Shown: positions 53,952 to 62,912 of the stretch, piece after piece
Layout: each line of letters begins with the position of its first letter
Numbering within the stretch: the stretch's first letter is position 1
Source: Trueperella abortisuis
Lineage (GTDB): Bacteria; Actinomycetota; Actinomycetes; Actinomycetales; Actinomycetaceae
NCBI RefSeq assembly: GCF_030811095.1
Contig: NZ_JAUSQL010000001.1
Coordinates: 1,922,001 to 1,986,000 of the forward strand
Length of the DNA: 64,000 nt
Direction: 5' to 3'
The notes under the pieces: model-generated
The model's input: the letters and a program-made list of their open reading frames with translations, nothing else
What the model was told of the DNA's origin: nothing
Database searches by the model: none
Made by a program: the position numbers and the translations under genes

Positions 53952-55274
53952 TTAGGCCTCCTCAATAGTCTGCGTGTCGATCGCCGAACGGTTGCGCGCA
54001 CGCGGCGACGGCGGAAGGTGCTGGCCGGGCAGCGGCGGGACGGGGTAGCCGTTCTCGAAGCCGTCGAACTCCTGCGACTCGCGCTCTTCGATGATCTCCT
54101 GCTGGGTCTTCTTCACCGAATCATCGCCGAATGCCCAGATGAGCAGGATGAGCGAGTAGCCGATGGCGAGGATGGTGAGCACCGGGACCATGTTGATCGC
54201 GACGACCATGTTGATGCCGACGACGGCCATGACGATCGCCAGCCAGCCCAAGGCCGCGGGGATGAGGCCCTTCCAGCCCAGGTGCATGAACTGGTCGTAG
54301 CGGAAGCGCAGCAGCGTGCCGCGAACCCAAACGAACAGGCCCATGAATGTCCACAGCTTGCAGATGAAGACGAGCACCGGGAACCAGCCGACGTTCGGAT
54401 CCCCACCCCACAGGCCAAACAGCCAGGTCAGGATCGGACCCGAGCGGTAGCCGCCGAAGAACAGGGTGGTGACCAGCATCGACATGTTGAGCATGTTGAC
54501 GTATTCGGCCAGGTAGAACCAGCCAAACTTCATGGAGGAGTACTCCAGGTGGGCGCCCGCGACGATCTCGCCCTCTGCCTCGGTCAGGTCGAAGGGTAGG
54601 CGGTTGGTGCCGCCGAACATGGTCACGAGGAAGATCATGAAGGCCGGCATGAGGAGGATGACGTTCCACAGTCCCGCCTGGGACTCGACGATGCCCGAGG
54701 TGGACATCGTGGAGGCCGCGATGAAGACCGTGACCAGCGACAGGCCCTCTGCCAGCTCGTAGGAGATCATCTGGGTGGCCGCGCGAACCGAGCCGTACAG
54801 CGGCAGGGTGGACTTCGCGGACCAGCCGCCGAGCACCAGACCGTATTCTCCAAGCGCCGCAGCCGCGAGCACGAAAAGCATCGCCACCGGCGAGTCGGCC
54901 AGCTGGATCGGGGTGTGGATGCCGAACATCGACACGTTCGGACCAACCGGGATGACCGCCATCACCACGAACGCGCAGGTGGCCGAAATGGCCGGCGCGA
55001 CCGCGTAAATGACCTTATCCGCTCCGCCGAGCCAGAAGTCTTCCTTGAGGATCAGCTTGAGCGCGTCCGGGAAGGACTGCCCCAGACCGAGCGGGCCCAC
55101 GGTGTTCGGGCCGAGACGGTTCTGCATTTTGGCGAGGAGTCGGCGCTCGAACCACAGCGCGAAGATCACCGAGAAGATGAGGAACAGGACGATCACGACC
55201 GCCTTGATCACCCAGATCCACCACGTGTCTTGCGAGAAGTCTGCAGCGACTCCGCCAACGGTATAGAGATTCAC
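53952..55274 (-). CDS. nuoH: NADH-quinone oxidoreductase subunit H
   Basis: Membrane subunit forming the quinone chamber with NuoB and NuoD. 440 residues. Motifs: ERRLLAKMQNRLGPNTVGPLG and a later ADSPVAMLF, ETNRLPFDL-like FGGTNRLPFDLTEAEGE, and EYSSMKFGWFYLAEYVNM. Start GTG at 55274 with GGAGGTAACGAA in front, overlapping the nuoG stop (GTGA). The open frame further upstream is arginine-rich and not homologous. Confidence 0.96.
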   Translation of the reverse strand: MNLYTVGGVAADFSQDTWWIWVIKAVVIVLFLIFSVIFALWFERRLLAKMQNRLGPNTVGPLGLGQSFPDALKLILKEDFWLGGADKVIYAVAPAISATCAFVVMAVIPVGPNVSMFGIHTPIQLADSPVAMLFVLAAAALGEYGLVLGGWSAKSTLPLYGSVRAATQMISYELAEGLSLVTVFIAASTMSTSGIVESQAGLWNVILLMPAFMIFLVTMFGGTNRLPFDLTEAEGEIVAGAHLEYSSMKFGWFYLAEYVNMLNMSMLVTTLFFGGYRSGPILTWLFGLWGGDPNVGWFPVLVFICKLWTFMGLFVWVRGTLLRFRYDQFMHLGWKGLIPAALGWLAIVMAVVGINMVVAINMVPVLTILAIGYSLILLIWAFGDDSVKKTQQEIIEERESQEFDGFENGYPVPPLPGQHLPPSPRARNRSAIDTQTIEEA

Positions 55275-57847
55275 TTCGTTACCTCCGATTGAATCGCGAC
55301 GACGTCGCCGGCGCGGCTTCCGAGCGAGGCGATGGCGCACCCGACTGAGTTCTGCGGGATCCAGACCACGGCGTCGGGCATGTCAAGCACGACGACGTCG
55401 AGGCTCAGCGAGCCAGCCGGGCCCGTGATCGTCACCGCGCTGGTCACGCCGGCCTTCTTCGCGGTGGCGGGGCTCATGACGGCTACCGGCTTGCGTGCCG
55501 TCTTGGCCAGGTGGGGCTCGCCGCTCAGCAGCGCGCCCGCGTCAATCATCTGCTTCCAGGATGCCAGCACGGCCTGACCGGCGCCAACGGTCGGTGCGGG
55601 TGCCGGAGCCTCGTTGGGCATCTCGGCGCGCGCGCCGTCCCAGCGGCGTAGCTCGGCCATCTCCTCGACGACGCCGGCAAGCGTCTCGAGCCCGAGGTCG
55701 ACCCCCATCTCGGCGGCGAGTTCGGCGAGAACCTTGCGATCGGGCAGGCTCTTGGAGACGAGCGTCTGGCCGAAGGGGCGCAGGCGACCCTCCCAGTTGA
55801 CGAATGTGCCGCCCTTCTCAGCCGTGGGTGCCACGGGGAGGACGACGTCGGCAAGCGCGGTGGTCTCGGTGTCACGGACCTCGAGCTGGACGACGAAAGC
55901 GTTGCGCAGGGCCTGCTCGGCGCCGGCCGGCAGGTCGGCGAGCTCCACGCCTGCGAGCAGGATCGCGCCGAGCTCGCCCGCCGCGGCCGCGGCCAGGATC
56001 TGCTCGGTGTTGCGCCCCGGGGTGGCGGGAAGCGAGTCCACGCCCCACACGGCGGCAGTGTCGATGCGGGCATCGGCGTCGGCCACGGGGCGGCCGCCGG
56101 GCAGGAGGTTCGCCATGGCGCCGGCGTCGACTGCGCCGCGATCACCCGCTCGGCGGGGAATCCACGCGAGCCGGGCACCCGTGCGCTTCGCCAGCCGGGC
56201 GGCGGCGGACAGCGCGCCCGGCGCGTCGGCCGCCCGCTCACCCACGAGGATGACGGAGCCGTCCTTGGACAGATCGGCGAACGCCTCGCCAAAGCCGGCC
56301 GCGCCGCCGTCGGCGATCGCGTCCAGTACCTCGGCCTCCGTGCCCGGAACAGCCGGAAGGAAGCGGGCGTCCATCTTCTCGGTGCCCAACGTCTTGTAGG
56401 CGGAAATGACGGTCACCGACGTCGTCTTGGCCAGGACGCCCTTACGCAGGCGCAGGAAGACCGAGCCGATCTCGTCCTCCGCCTCCAGGCCCACTGTCAG
56501 GACGTGTCCGGCGCGCTCGATGTCGGCGTAGGTCACGCCGAGCTCGGTGCCCGCCACGTGCGCCGCGAGGAACTGGTCCTCCTCGGCGCTGCCGCGGCGG
56601 GTGCGGAAGTCGATATCGTTCGTGCCGAGGGCCACGCGCGCGAACTTGGCGTAGGCGTAGGCATCCTCGAGAGGAAGGCGGCCGCCGGTAATGACGCCCA
56701 CCCCCTTCGCCGCCTTGAGCCCGTCCGCCGCAGCCTGGAGAGCCTCGAACCAGGAGATCGGACCCTCCTGCCCTGCAATGCGCGGATAGGTGAGGCGATC
56801 CGGGCCGGTCTGCCAGCGGAAAGCGAAACGGTCCTTGTCGGTGATCCATGCCTCGTTGACGTCCATGTCCTCCTGCGCCATGCGGCGCACCACGGTGCCA
56901 CGCCGGTAGTCCACGCGGATGGCGGAGCCGGAGGCGTCGTGCTCGGTGACCGATGGGACGGAGACGAGGTCGAACGGCCGAGCGCGGAAGCGGTAGGCCG
57001 CCGACGTCAGCGCGCCCACCGGGCAGATCTGGATGACGTTGCCCGAGAAGTAGGACGAGAACGGCTTACCCGTCACGTCCATCTCGCCCACTGCGACCGG
57101 GCCGGCCGAGAAGCCGACCTCGCGGCCAGAATCGCCGTCCGGACCCGAGTAGCCATTCTCCACCGCCGGGGCCTGGCCGCCCTCGACCGCAAAATCGAGG
57201 ACCGAGGCATCGAAGTTGCCGATCTGCGAGCCGTGCAGACCGTGAGTATCGCGCCCGGCGTGGCCGCCACCGCGGCCCTGCAACTGGATGAACGGGTCAC
57301 CCGCGATCTGGGTGGAGAAGCGCGTGCACCGCTGGCACAGGATGCAACGATCGCGGTCAAGCAGGATCTGCGAGGAGACGGAGATCGGCTTGGGATAGGT
57401 GCGCTTAATGTCGATGAAGCGCGACTCGCCGCGCCCATCCGTCATCGCCTGGTTCTGCAGCGGGCACTCGCCGCCCTTGTCACAGACCGGGCAATCCATC
57501 GGGTGGTTGATGAGCAGGAACTCCATGACGCCGTGCTGGGCCTTCTTTGCCACCTCCGACGAGGCGGCCGTGAAGACCTCCATGTTCGGCGATACCGTCA
57601 CCGCGCACGCCGGCTGCGGCTTGGGCATCTTCGCCACCACGCCCTCGCGGTTCGGCGTGGCCACCTCCACCAGGCACTGGCGGCAAGCCGCCACCGGCGC
57701 GAGCAGTGGGTGGTCACAGAAACGCGGGATGTGAACACCGATCTTCTCGGCGGCACGGATAATCAGCGTCCCCTTCGGAACGGAGACCTCCTTGCCGTCA
57801 ACCTTGATCGTGACAAGATCGACGGGTGCGTGATCAGTGGTTGTCAT
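55271..57847 (-). CDS. nuoG: NADH-quinone oxidoreductase subunit G (N7 cysteines lost)
   Basis: Largest peripheral-arm subunit, 858 residues. N-terminal [2Fe-2S] (CDHPLLAPVAACRQC), His-Cys [4Fe-4S] (HPMDCPVCDKGGEC) and a CILCQRC cluster are intact. The off-path N7 site, which in E. coli and mycobacteria has four cysteines, reads SVTEHDASGS with T301, D304 and S308, and the fourth position is T336. The remaining two thirds are molybdopterin-oxidoreductase-like, without cofactor. It overlaps nuoF and nuoH by four bases each. Confidence 0.95.
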   Translation of the reverse strand: MTTTDHAPVDLVTIKVDGKEVSVPKGTLIIRAAEKIGVHIPRFCDHPLLAPVAACRQCLVEVATPNREGVVAKMPKPQPACAVTVSPNMEVFTAASSEVAKKAQHGVMEFLLINHPMDCPVCDKGGECPLQNQAMTDGRGESRFIDIKRTYPKPISVSSQILLDRDRCILCQRCTRFSTQIAGDPFIQLQGRGGGHAGRDTHGLHGSQIGNFDASVLDFAVEGGQAPAVENGYSGPDGDSGREVGFSAGPVAVGEMDVTGKPFSSYFSGNVIQICPVGALTSAAYRFRARPFDLVSVPSVTEHDASGSAIRVDYRRGTVVRRMAQEDMDVNEAWITDKDRFAFRWQTGPDRLTYPRIAGQEGPISWFEALQAAADGLKAAKGVGVITGGRLPLEDAYAYAKFARVALGTNDIDFRTRRGSAEEDQFLAAHVAGTELGVTYADIERAGHVLTVGLEAEDEIGSVFLRLRKGVLAKTTSVTVISAYKTLGTEKMDARFLPAVPGTEAEVLDAIADGGAAGFGEAFADLSKDGSVILVGERAADAPGALSAAARLAKRTGARLAWIPRRAGDRGAVDAGAMANLLPGGRPVADADARIDTAAVWGVDSLPATPGRNTEQILAAAAAGELGAILLAGVELADLPAGAEQALRNAFVVQLEVRDTETTALADVVLPVAPTAEKGGTFVNWEGRLRPFGQTLVSKSLPDRKVLAELAAEMGVDLGLETLAGVVEEMAELRRWDGARAEMPNEAPAPAPTVGAGQAVLASWKQMIDAGALLSGEPHLAKTARKPVAVMSPATAKKAGVTSAVTITGPAGSLSLDVVVLDMPDAVVWIPQNSVGCAIASLGSRAGDVVAIQSEVTK

Positions 57848-59184
57848 TGAACACCTACTTCGCGAAACAGGACGGAATTCTCAGGCGGGAAGAGCTCGAC
57901 TGCCGGCGTCGTGTAACCAGCCTCAAACTCCGACCGGAACAGGCCGATCGCGGAACGAATCGGGGTGGCCGCGGCGTCGCCGAGTGCACAGAAGGAACGC
58001 CCGGCAATGTTGTCGGCGATCTCGTGAAGGAGCTCGATCTCGCCCTCGCGGGCCTTGCCGGCCTCGAAGCGATGCATGAGCTGGCGCATCCAGTACGTGC
58101 CCTCCCGGCACGGCGTGCACTTACCACACGATTCGTGCTGGTAAAAGTCGGTCCAGCGGGACACGACGCGAACCACCGAAACCGTCTCGTCAAAGACCTG
58201 GATGGCGCGGGTGGCAAGCATCGAGCCGGAGGCCGCGACCTCGTCGTAGCCGAGGGGAACGTCGAGGTGGTCGGGGGTACACAGCGGCGCCGAGGAGCCG
58301 CCCACCGCGTAGAACTTCAGCTCGTGACCCTCGCGGATGCCGCCGGCCATCTCGAGCAGCTCGCGCATCGTGATGCCGAACGGCGCCTCGTACTGGCCGG
58401 GGTATTTCACGTGGCCGGAGATCGAGAAAATGCCGTGGCCGCGAGAGTTCTTCGTGTCGGCACCCATCGCCTGGAACCACTCGGCGCCGTTGTTGATGAT
58501 GCCGGGAACCGAGGCGATCGACTCGACGTTGTTGACCACCGTGGGGCGGGCATACAGGCCCTCGACCGCCGGGAACGGCGGCTTCAGGCGCGGCTGGCCG
58601 CGAAAACCCTCGAGCGAGTCGAGCAGGGCGGTCTCCTCGCCACAGATGTAGGCGCCGGCACCGGCGTGGACCGTGATGTCCAGGTCGTAGTCGCCGTTCG
58701 GCCCGAGCCCCTTCCCGAGCAGCCCGGCCTCGCGGGCCTCGCGGACCGCGGCGAGCAGGCGGCGGTAAACGTGGACAACCTCGCCACGCAGGTAGATGAA
58801 GCCGTGATGGCCACCGATGGCCAGCATGCAGATCATCATGCCCTCCACCAGCAGGTGGGGGTTGGCCATGAGGAACGGCATGTCCTTACAGGTGCCCGGC
58901 TCCGACTCGTCGGCATTGACCACGAGGTAGCGCGGCCCGCCGTCGGGTGCGGGAAGGAAGGACCACTTCAGGCCGGTGGGGAAGCCCGCGCCGCCGCGGC
59001 CGCGCAGGCCGGAGGCCTTGACCAGGTTCGTGATCGCGCCGTCTTCCTTCGCCATCTCCCAGGCCTTCTCGATGGCCTTGTATCCGCCATTGTTGCGGTA
59101 GGTCTCGAGCGTCCATGAACGTTCCTTGTCCCAGTTATCGGACAGGACCGGGGCGAGTGTTCCTGCGGGTGAAAACTCAGTCAT
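57844..59184 (-). CDS. nuoF: NADH-quinone oxidoreductase subunit F
   Basis: NADH-binding flavoprotein subunit with FMN and cluster N3, 446 residues. GLRGRGGAGFPTGLKWSF is the NADH/FMN glycine loop, and AYICGEETALLDSLEGFRGQPR the FMN site. ESCGKCTPCREGT with a later cysteine in RSFCALGD binds the [4Fe-4S] cluster. The ATG overlaps the nuoE stop by four bases. Confidence 0.97.
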   Translation of the reverse strand: MTEFSPAGTLAPVLSDNWDKERSWTLETYRNNGGYKAIEKAWEMAKEDGAITNLVKASGLRGRGGAGFPTGLKWSFLPAPDGGPRYLVVNADESEPGTCKDMPFLMANPHLLVEGMMICMLAIGGHHGFIYLRGEVVHVYRRLLAAVREAREAGLLGKGLGPNGDYDLDITVHAGAGAYICGEETALLDSLEGFRGQPRLKPPFPAVEGLYARPTVVNNVESIASVPGIINNGAEWFQAMGADTKNSRGHGIFSISGHVKYPGQYEAPFGITMRELLEMAGGIREGHELKFYAVGGSSAPLCTPDHLDVPLGYDEVAASGSMLATRAIQVFDETVSVVRVVSRWTDFYQHESCGKCTPCREGTYWMRQLMHRFEAGKAREGEIELLHEIADNIAGRSFCALGDAAATPIRSAIGLFRSEFEAGYTTPAVELFPPENSVLFREVGVQ

Positions 59185-59858
59185 TTCGTCTCCTCCACTG
59201 CCTTCGGCGCGGTCCAGCCGTGCTCACGGGCGATCTTCAGGCCGCGCAACGAGGCTTCGCCAGCCGCCGGGCCCTCGTCGACGTGGCCGTCTTCAAAGCC
59301 GGCCAGCACGCGGGAAATCTCCTTGAAGGTATGAACCTTCTCCGGGCCGCGGGTGGGGTGGATGTCCCTGCCCGCGCGGATGTCATCCACAATCTGCTTG
59401 GCGGAGGCCGGGGTCTGGTTGTCGAAGAACTCCCAGTTGACCATGATCACCGGCGCGTAGTCGCACCCGGCGTTGCACTCGAGCTGCTCGAGCGTGATCT
59501 TACCGTCTTCCGTGGTCTGGTCGTGCCCTACGCCGACGTACTCGGTGAGCTCATCCCAGATCTCGTCGCCGCCCATGACGGCACACAGCGCGTTCGTGCA
59601 CACGCCCACGTTGTATTCGCCGTTGGGGTGGCGCCGATACTGCGAGTAGAAGGTCGCCACTGCGGAGACCTGGGCGCGCGACAGGTCGAGGATGTCGGCC
59701 ACCAGCGTGATGCCGCGCGGCGAGCAGAACCCATCTTCGGACTGAATGAGGTGCAGCAACGGCATGATCGCCGAACGCGGCTGCGGGTAACGCGAGACGA
59801 CCTCGGCGGCGTCGGCGCGAAGACGCGCCTCGACTTCTGGCGTGTAGTTGGTTGCCAT
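59181..59858 (-). CDS. nuoE: NADH-quinone oxidoreductase subunit E
   Basis: Thioredoxin-like [2Fe-2S] subunit (N1a) that pairs with NuoF. 225 residues. Cluster ligands: VCTNALCAVMGG (two cysteines) and LECNAGCDYAP (two cysteines). The N-terminal helical bundle includes YPQPRSAIMPLLHLIQ. The start overlaps the nuoD stop by one base. Confidence 0.96.
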   Translation of the reverse strand: MATNYTPEVEARLRADAAEVVSRYPQPRSAIMPLLHLIQSEDGFCSPRGITLVADILDLSRAQVSAVATFYSQYRRHPNGEYNVGVCTNALCAVMGGDEIWDELTEYVGVGHDQTTEDGKITLEQLECNAGCDYAPVIMVNWEFFDNQTPASAKQIVDDIRAGRDIHPTRGPEKVHTFKEISRVLAGFEDGHVDEGPAAGEASLRGLKIAREHGWTAPKAVEETK

Positions 59859-61201
59859 TAGCGGTCCACTCCTCCCATCACGGGATCGACGGCGGCCAGC
59901 GCGATGATGAGGTCGGCCAGCAGGCCACCCTCCGCCATCAGCGCCAACGATTGCAGGTTGTTATAGCCCGGATCGCGGAAGTGCGCGCGGTAGGGGCGCG
60001 TGCCACCGGACGAGACCAGGTGCACGCCGAGGACGCCCTTGGCGTGCTCGATGGCCGTGTACACCTGGCCGGGCGGAACCCGGAAGCCCTCGGTGACCAG
60101 CTTAAAGTGGTGAATGAGGGACTCCATCGACTCGGTCATGATGTGGCGCACGTGCTCCGGGCTGGTGCCCTGGCCATCGGAGGCGATGGAAAGCTGCGCG
60201 GGCCAAGCGATCTTCTTGTCGTCAATCATGACGGGCTGGCCGGCGCTCTTCTCCAGTTCGTCCAGCACCTGGTAGATGATGCGGATCGACTGGTAGCACT
60301 CCTCGAACTTGACCTTGATGCGGTTGTAGGCGTCGCACTTGTCGGCCACGGGCACGTCAAACTCGTACTTGTCGTAGCCGCAGTACGGCTGGGTCTTGCG
60401 CAGATCCCACGGCACGCCCGCGGCACGCACCGACGGGCCCGTCATCGACAGCGCCATGAGCGCCGACAGCGGGGAGACCGCGACGTCGACGTGGCGCTTC
60501 AAGAAGATCGGGTTGGCCATCGTCAGGTCCTGCATCTCCGAGATCGTGTTGCGGATCCCGGGCAGCAGCTCGCGGATGTAGTCGATGCCGCCCTCGGGCA
60601 GATCCTCAAGGACGCCGCCGGGGCGGATGAACTCGTTGTTCATGCGCAGGCCGGTGATGTCCTCCATGATGCGGAGGATGTCCTCGCGCAGGCGGAAGGT
60701 CAGCGTCAGCATCGTCGTCGCACCAAGCTCGTTACCGCCAGAGCCGATGCCCACAATGTGGGAGCTGATGCGGGTGAGCTCCATGAGCAGAACCCGGATA
60801 GCCTGGGCGCGCTCGGGGATCTGGTCCTCGATGCCCAGCAGTTTCTCCACCGCCATGCAATAGCCAACCTCCTGGAAGGTCGGCGCCACGTAGTCCATGC
60901 GAGTGCAGTAGGCCACGCCCTGGGTCCACGTGCGGTACTCCATGTTCTTCTCGATGCCGGTATGGAGGAAGCCGGTAGCGGCGCGCACTTCGTTGACGCG
61001 CTCGCCGTCGAGCTCAACCTGGACTCGGAGCACGCCGTGGGTGGAGGGGTGAACCGGGCCGAGGTTGACGACGATGTGCTCTTCGCCGAGCTCCTCGGCA
61101 TCCTTGGCAATATCGCCCCAATCCCCGCCGACCGCCTCGTAGATCTTGGCGTTCTCCATCGACTCCTCGGTCGCTGCGCGGGTCGCGTGTGTGGAATTCA
61201 T
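59858..61201 (-). CDS. nuoD: NADH-quinone oxidoreductase subunit D
   Basis: 49-kDa-type subunit that lines the quinone site. 447 residues, including a 30-residue lead. Motifs: NLGPVHPSTHGVLRVQVELDGE (quinone-site His/His loop) and TGFLHTGIEKNMEYRTW, DYVAP, and the C-terminal KGVLGVHLVSSGGTRPYRAHFRDPGY. The start overlaps the nuoC stop by one base (TAATG). Confidence 0.97.
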   Translation of the reverse strand: MNSTHATRAATEESMENAKIYEAVGGDWGDIAKDAEELGEEHIVVNLGPVHPSTHGVLRVQVELDGERVNEVRAATGFLHTGIEKNMEYRTWTQGVAYCTRMDYVAPTFQEVGYCMAVEKLLGIEDQIPERAQAIRVLLMELTRISSHIVGIGSGGNELGATTMLTLTFRLREDILRIMEDITGLRMNNEFIRPGGVLEDLPEGGIDYIRELLPGIRNTISEMQDLTMANPIFLKRHVDVAVSPLSALMALSMTGPSVRAAGVPWDLRKTQPYCGYDKYEFDVPVADKCDAYNRIKVKFEECYQSIRIIYQVLDELEKSAGQPVMIDDKKIAWPAQLSIASDGQGTSPEHVRHIMTESMESLIHHFKLVTEGFRVPPGQVYTAIEHAKGVLGVHLVSSGGTRPYRAHFRDPGYNNLQSLALMAEGGLLADLIIALAAVDPVMGGVDR

Positions 61202-61905
61202 TAGTTGTACTCCCTCCGTGTATCCGGCGGCGGAATAACTGCGCCCTTATACTCAACCGGGACCCCGCCAAGCGGGTAGTCCTTACGCTGCGGATGGCCG
61301 ACCCAGTCATCAGGCATCGCCGAGCGGGCCAGGCCGGGGTGCCCGTCGAAAATGATGCCCATCAGATCGAAGGCCTCGCGCTCGGACCAGTCGTCGCCCG
61401 GGTAGACCGAGCAGATGGAGGGCATGTGCGGATCGTCGTCGGGGCAGGTGACCTCGAGGGCGATCATGCGGTTGTGGGTGATGGAGAAGAACGGGAAGTA
61501 GCCGTGCAGCTCGCGCCCCTTGTCCATCGGGTAGTGGACGGCCGAGACGCCCAGGCACATCTCAAAACGCAGGTCTTGGTCGTCGCGCAGGTAACGCGCA
61601 ACGCGCGGCAGGTGCTCGCGCTTGACGAAGATGACCAGCTGGCCGCGGTCCACCGAAACCTTCTCAATGACGTCGCCCTCCGTCAGGCCATCGGCCTGGG
61701 CGAGCTCGATGATGATGTCTACCACCTCGTCGAACCAGCCGCCGTACGGACGGGCGGCCGGCGGGGCGACGACGGCGACCTCTTCGTTCCCGGAAAAACC
61801 GGTGGTGTCACCGGTATCCTTCACGCCCCACAAGCCCTTGCGGGCGGCGACGACGGAAGCGCCGACCGTCGCGCTTGGCACCATTGCGCCTTCGTTTTCA
61901 CTCAC
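61201..61905 (-). CDS. nuoC: NADH-quinone oxidoreductase subunit C
   Basis: 30-kDa-type subunit of the connecting module, 234 residues. Signature: [21 protein letters not shown] in the form [18 protein letters not shown], followed by [18 protein letters not shown]. The first 60 residues are an unconserved Ala/Gly-rich lead. The GTG start overlaps the nuoB stop by four bases. Confidence 0.95.
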   Translation of the reverse strand: MSENEGAMVPSATVGASVVAARKGLWGVKDTGDTTGFSGNEEVAVVAPPAARPYGGWFDEVVDIIIELAQADGLTEGDVIEKVSVDRGQLVIFVKREHLPRVARYLRDDQDLRFEMCLGVSAVHYPMDKGRELHGYFPFFSITHNRMIALEVTCPDDDPHMPSICSVYPGDDWSEREAFDLMGIIFDGHPGLARSAMPDDWVGHPQRKDYPLGGVPVEYKGAVIPPPDTRREYN

Positions 61906-62456
61906 GCCAGCAGTCCCTTCTTCTCTTCAACGGGGATCGCCGCAAGCGCGGCCTCCTCGGCCTTGCGCGCGATCTCCTTGCGGTGTTCGCCGATCGGCCG
62001 GCCCTCAACGTGGTGCTTGCGCAACTCGAAGATCGCGTTGATAAGCATCTCCGGGCGCGGCGGGCAGCCGGGCAGGTAGATGTCGACCGGCACGAGGTGG
62101 TCGATGCCCTGCAGGATCGCGTAGTTGTTGAACATGCCGCCCGAGGATGCGCACACGCCCATCGAGATGACCCACTTGGGCTCGGCCAGCTCGTCGTAAA
62201 TGTTGCGAACGACGGGGGCCATCTTGTGGCTCACGCGCCCGGAGACGAGCATGAGATCCGCGTGACGCGGCGAGGCGCGGAAGACCTCCATGCCGATACG
62301 CGCCGCGTCGTAGCGGACCGCGCCGAACGACATCATCTCAATGGCGCAGCATGCAAGGCCCATGGTGACCGGCCACAGCGAGCGAGCCTGCGCCCACCCG
62401 CCGACGGCCTCGATGCCCGTCAGCAGCTTGCCGGATGCCTTTTCTTCAATTCCCAT
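61902..62456 (-). CDS. nuoB: NADH-quinone oxidoreductase subunit B
   Basis: Carries cluster N2, the last iron-sulfur centre before quinone. 184 residues. Ligands: the tandem cysteines in [22 protein letters not shown], and [13 protein letters not shown] start five bases after nuoA. Confidence 0.97.
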   Translation of the reverse strand: MGIEEKASGKLLTGIEAVGGWAQARSLWPVTMGLACCAIEMMSFGAVRYDAARIGMEVFRASPRHADLMLVSGRVSHKMAPVVRNIYDELAEPKWVISMGVCASSGGMFNNYAILQGIDHLVPVDIYLPGCPPRPEMLINAIFELRKHHVEGRPIGEHRKEIARKAEEAALAAIPVEEKKGLLA

Positions 62457-62461
62457 TTATT

Positions 62462-62821
62462 TCACTCCCACTCCAGGCCGCCACGCCGCCATTCGTAAAT
62501 GAAGGGGACGGTGATGAGGAAAACAAAGACGGCGATCGAGATGACGCCCACCAGCCCAAGATGGCCGGCCGAGACCGCCCACGGGTAGAGGAAGACGACC
62601 TCGATGTCGAAAATGATGAAGGTCATGGCCGTCAAGAAATACTTGATCGGGAAGCGGCCTTCGTGACCCGCGTTCGGGGTGGCTTCAAGGCCGCACTCGT
62701 AGTTCGCGACCTTGACGCGGTTGTAGCGCTTGGGGCCGATGATCGCCGAGACCAGAAGGCCGGCGACCGCGACCACGCCACCGGCAATGATCATCACGAG
62801 AAGCGGAACATACGAATACAT
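62462..62821 (-). CDS. nuoA: NADH-quinone oxidoreductase subunit A
   Basis: Three-helix membrane subunit, first gene of the nuo run, 119 residues. YECGLEATPNAGHEGRFPIKYFLTAMTFIIFDIEVVFLYPWA covers the TMH1-2 loop and helix 2 (no more than about 40 residues). GGAGGAC precedes the ATG. The 91-base gap to the reductase gene (62822-62912) holds the ribosome site and no clear hairpin, so read-through from the reductase gene is likely. Confidence 0.96.
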   Translation of the reverse strand: MYSYVPLLVMIIAGGVVAVAGLLVSAIIGPKRYNRVKVANYECGLEATPNAGHEGRFPIKYFLTAMTFIIFDIEVVFLYPWAVSAGHLGLVGVISIAVFVFLITVPFIYEWRRGGLEWE

Positions 62822-62912
62822 CAGTCCTCCACGTGTTCTTTCGTCTCAAAAAAGTGGCTATCCATTCGTGCACCACTTCTCACTTTACAGGTTTGTCCAC
62901 GAAATAATGGTC

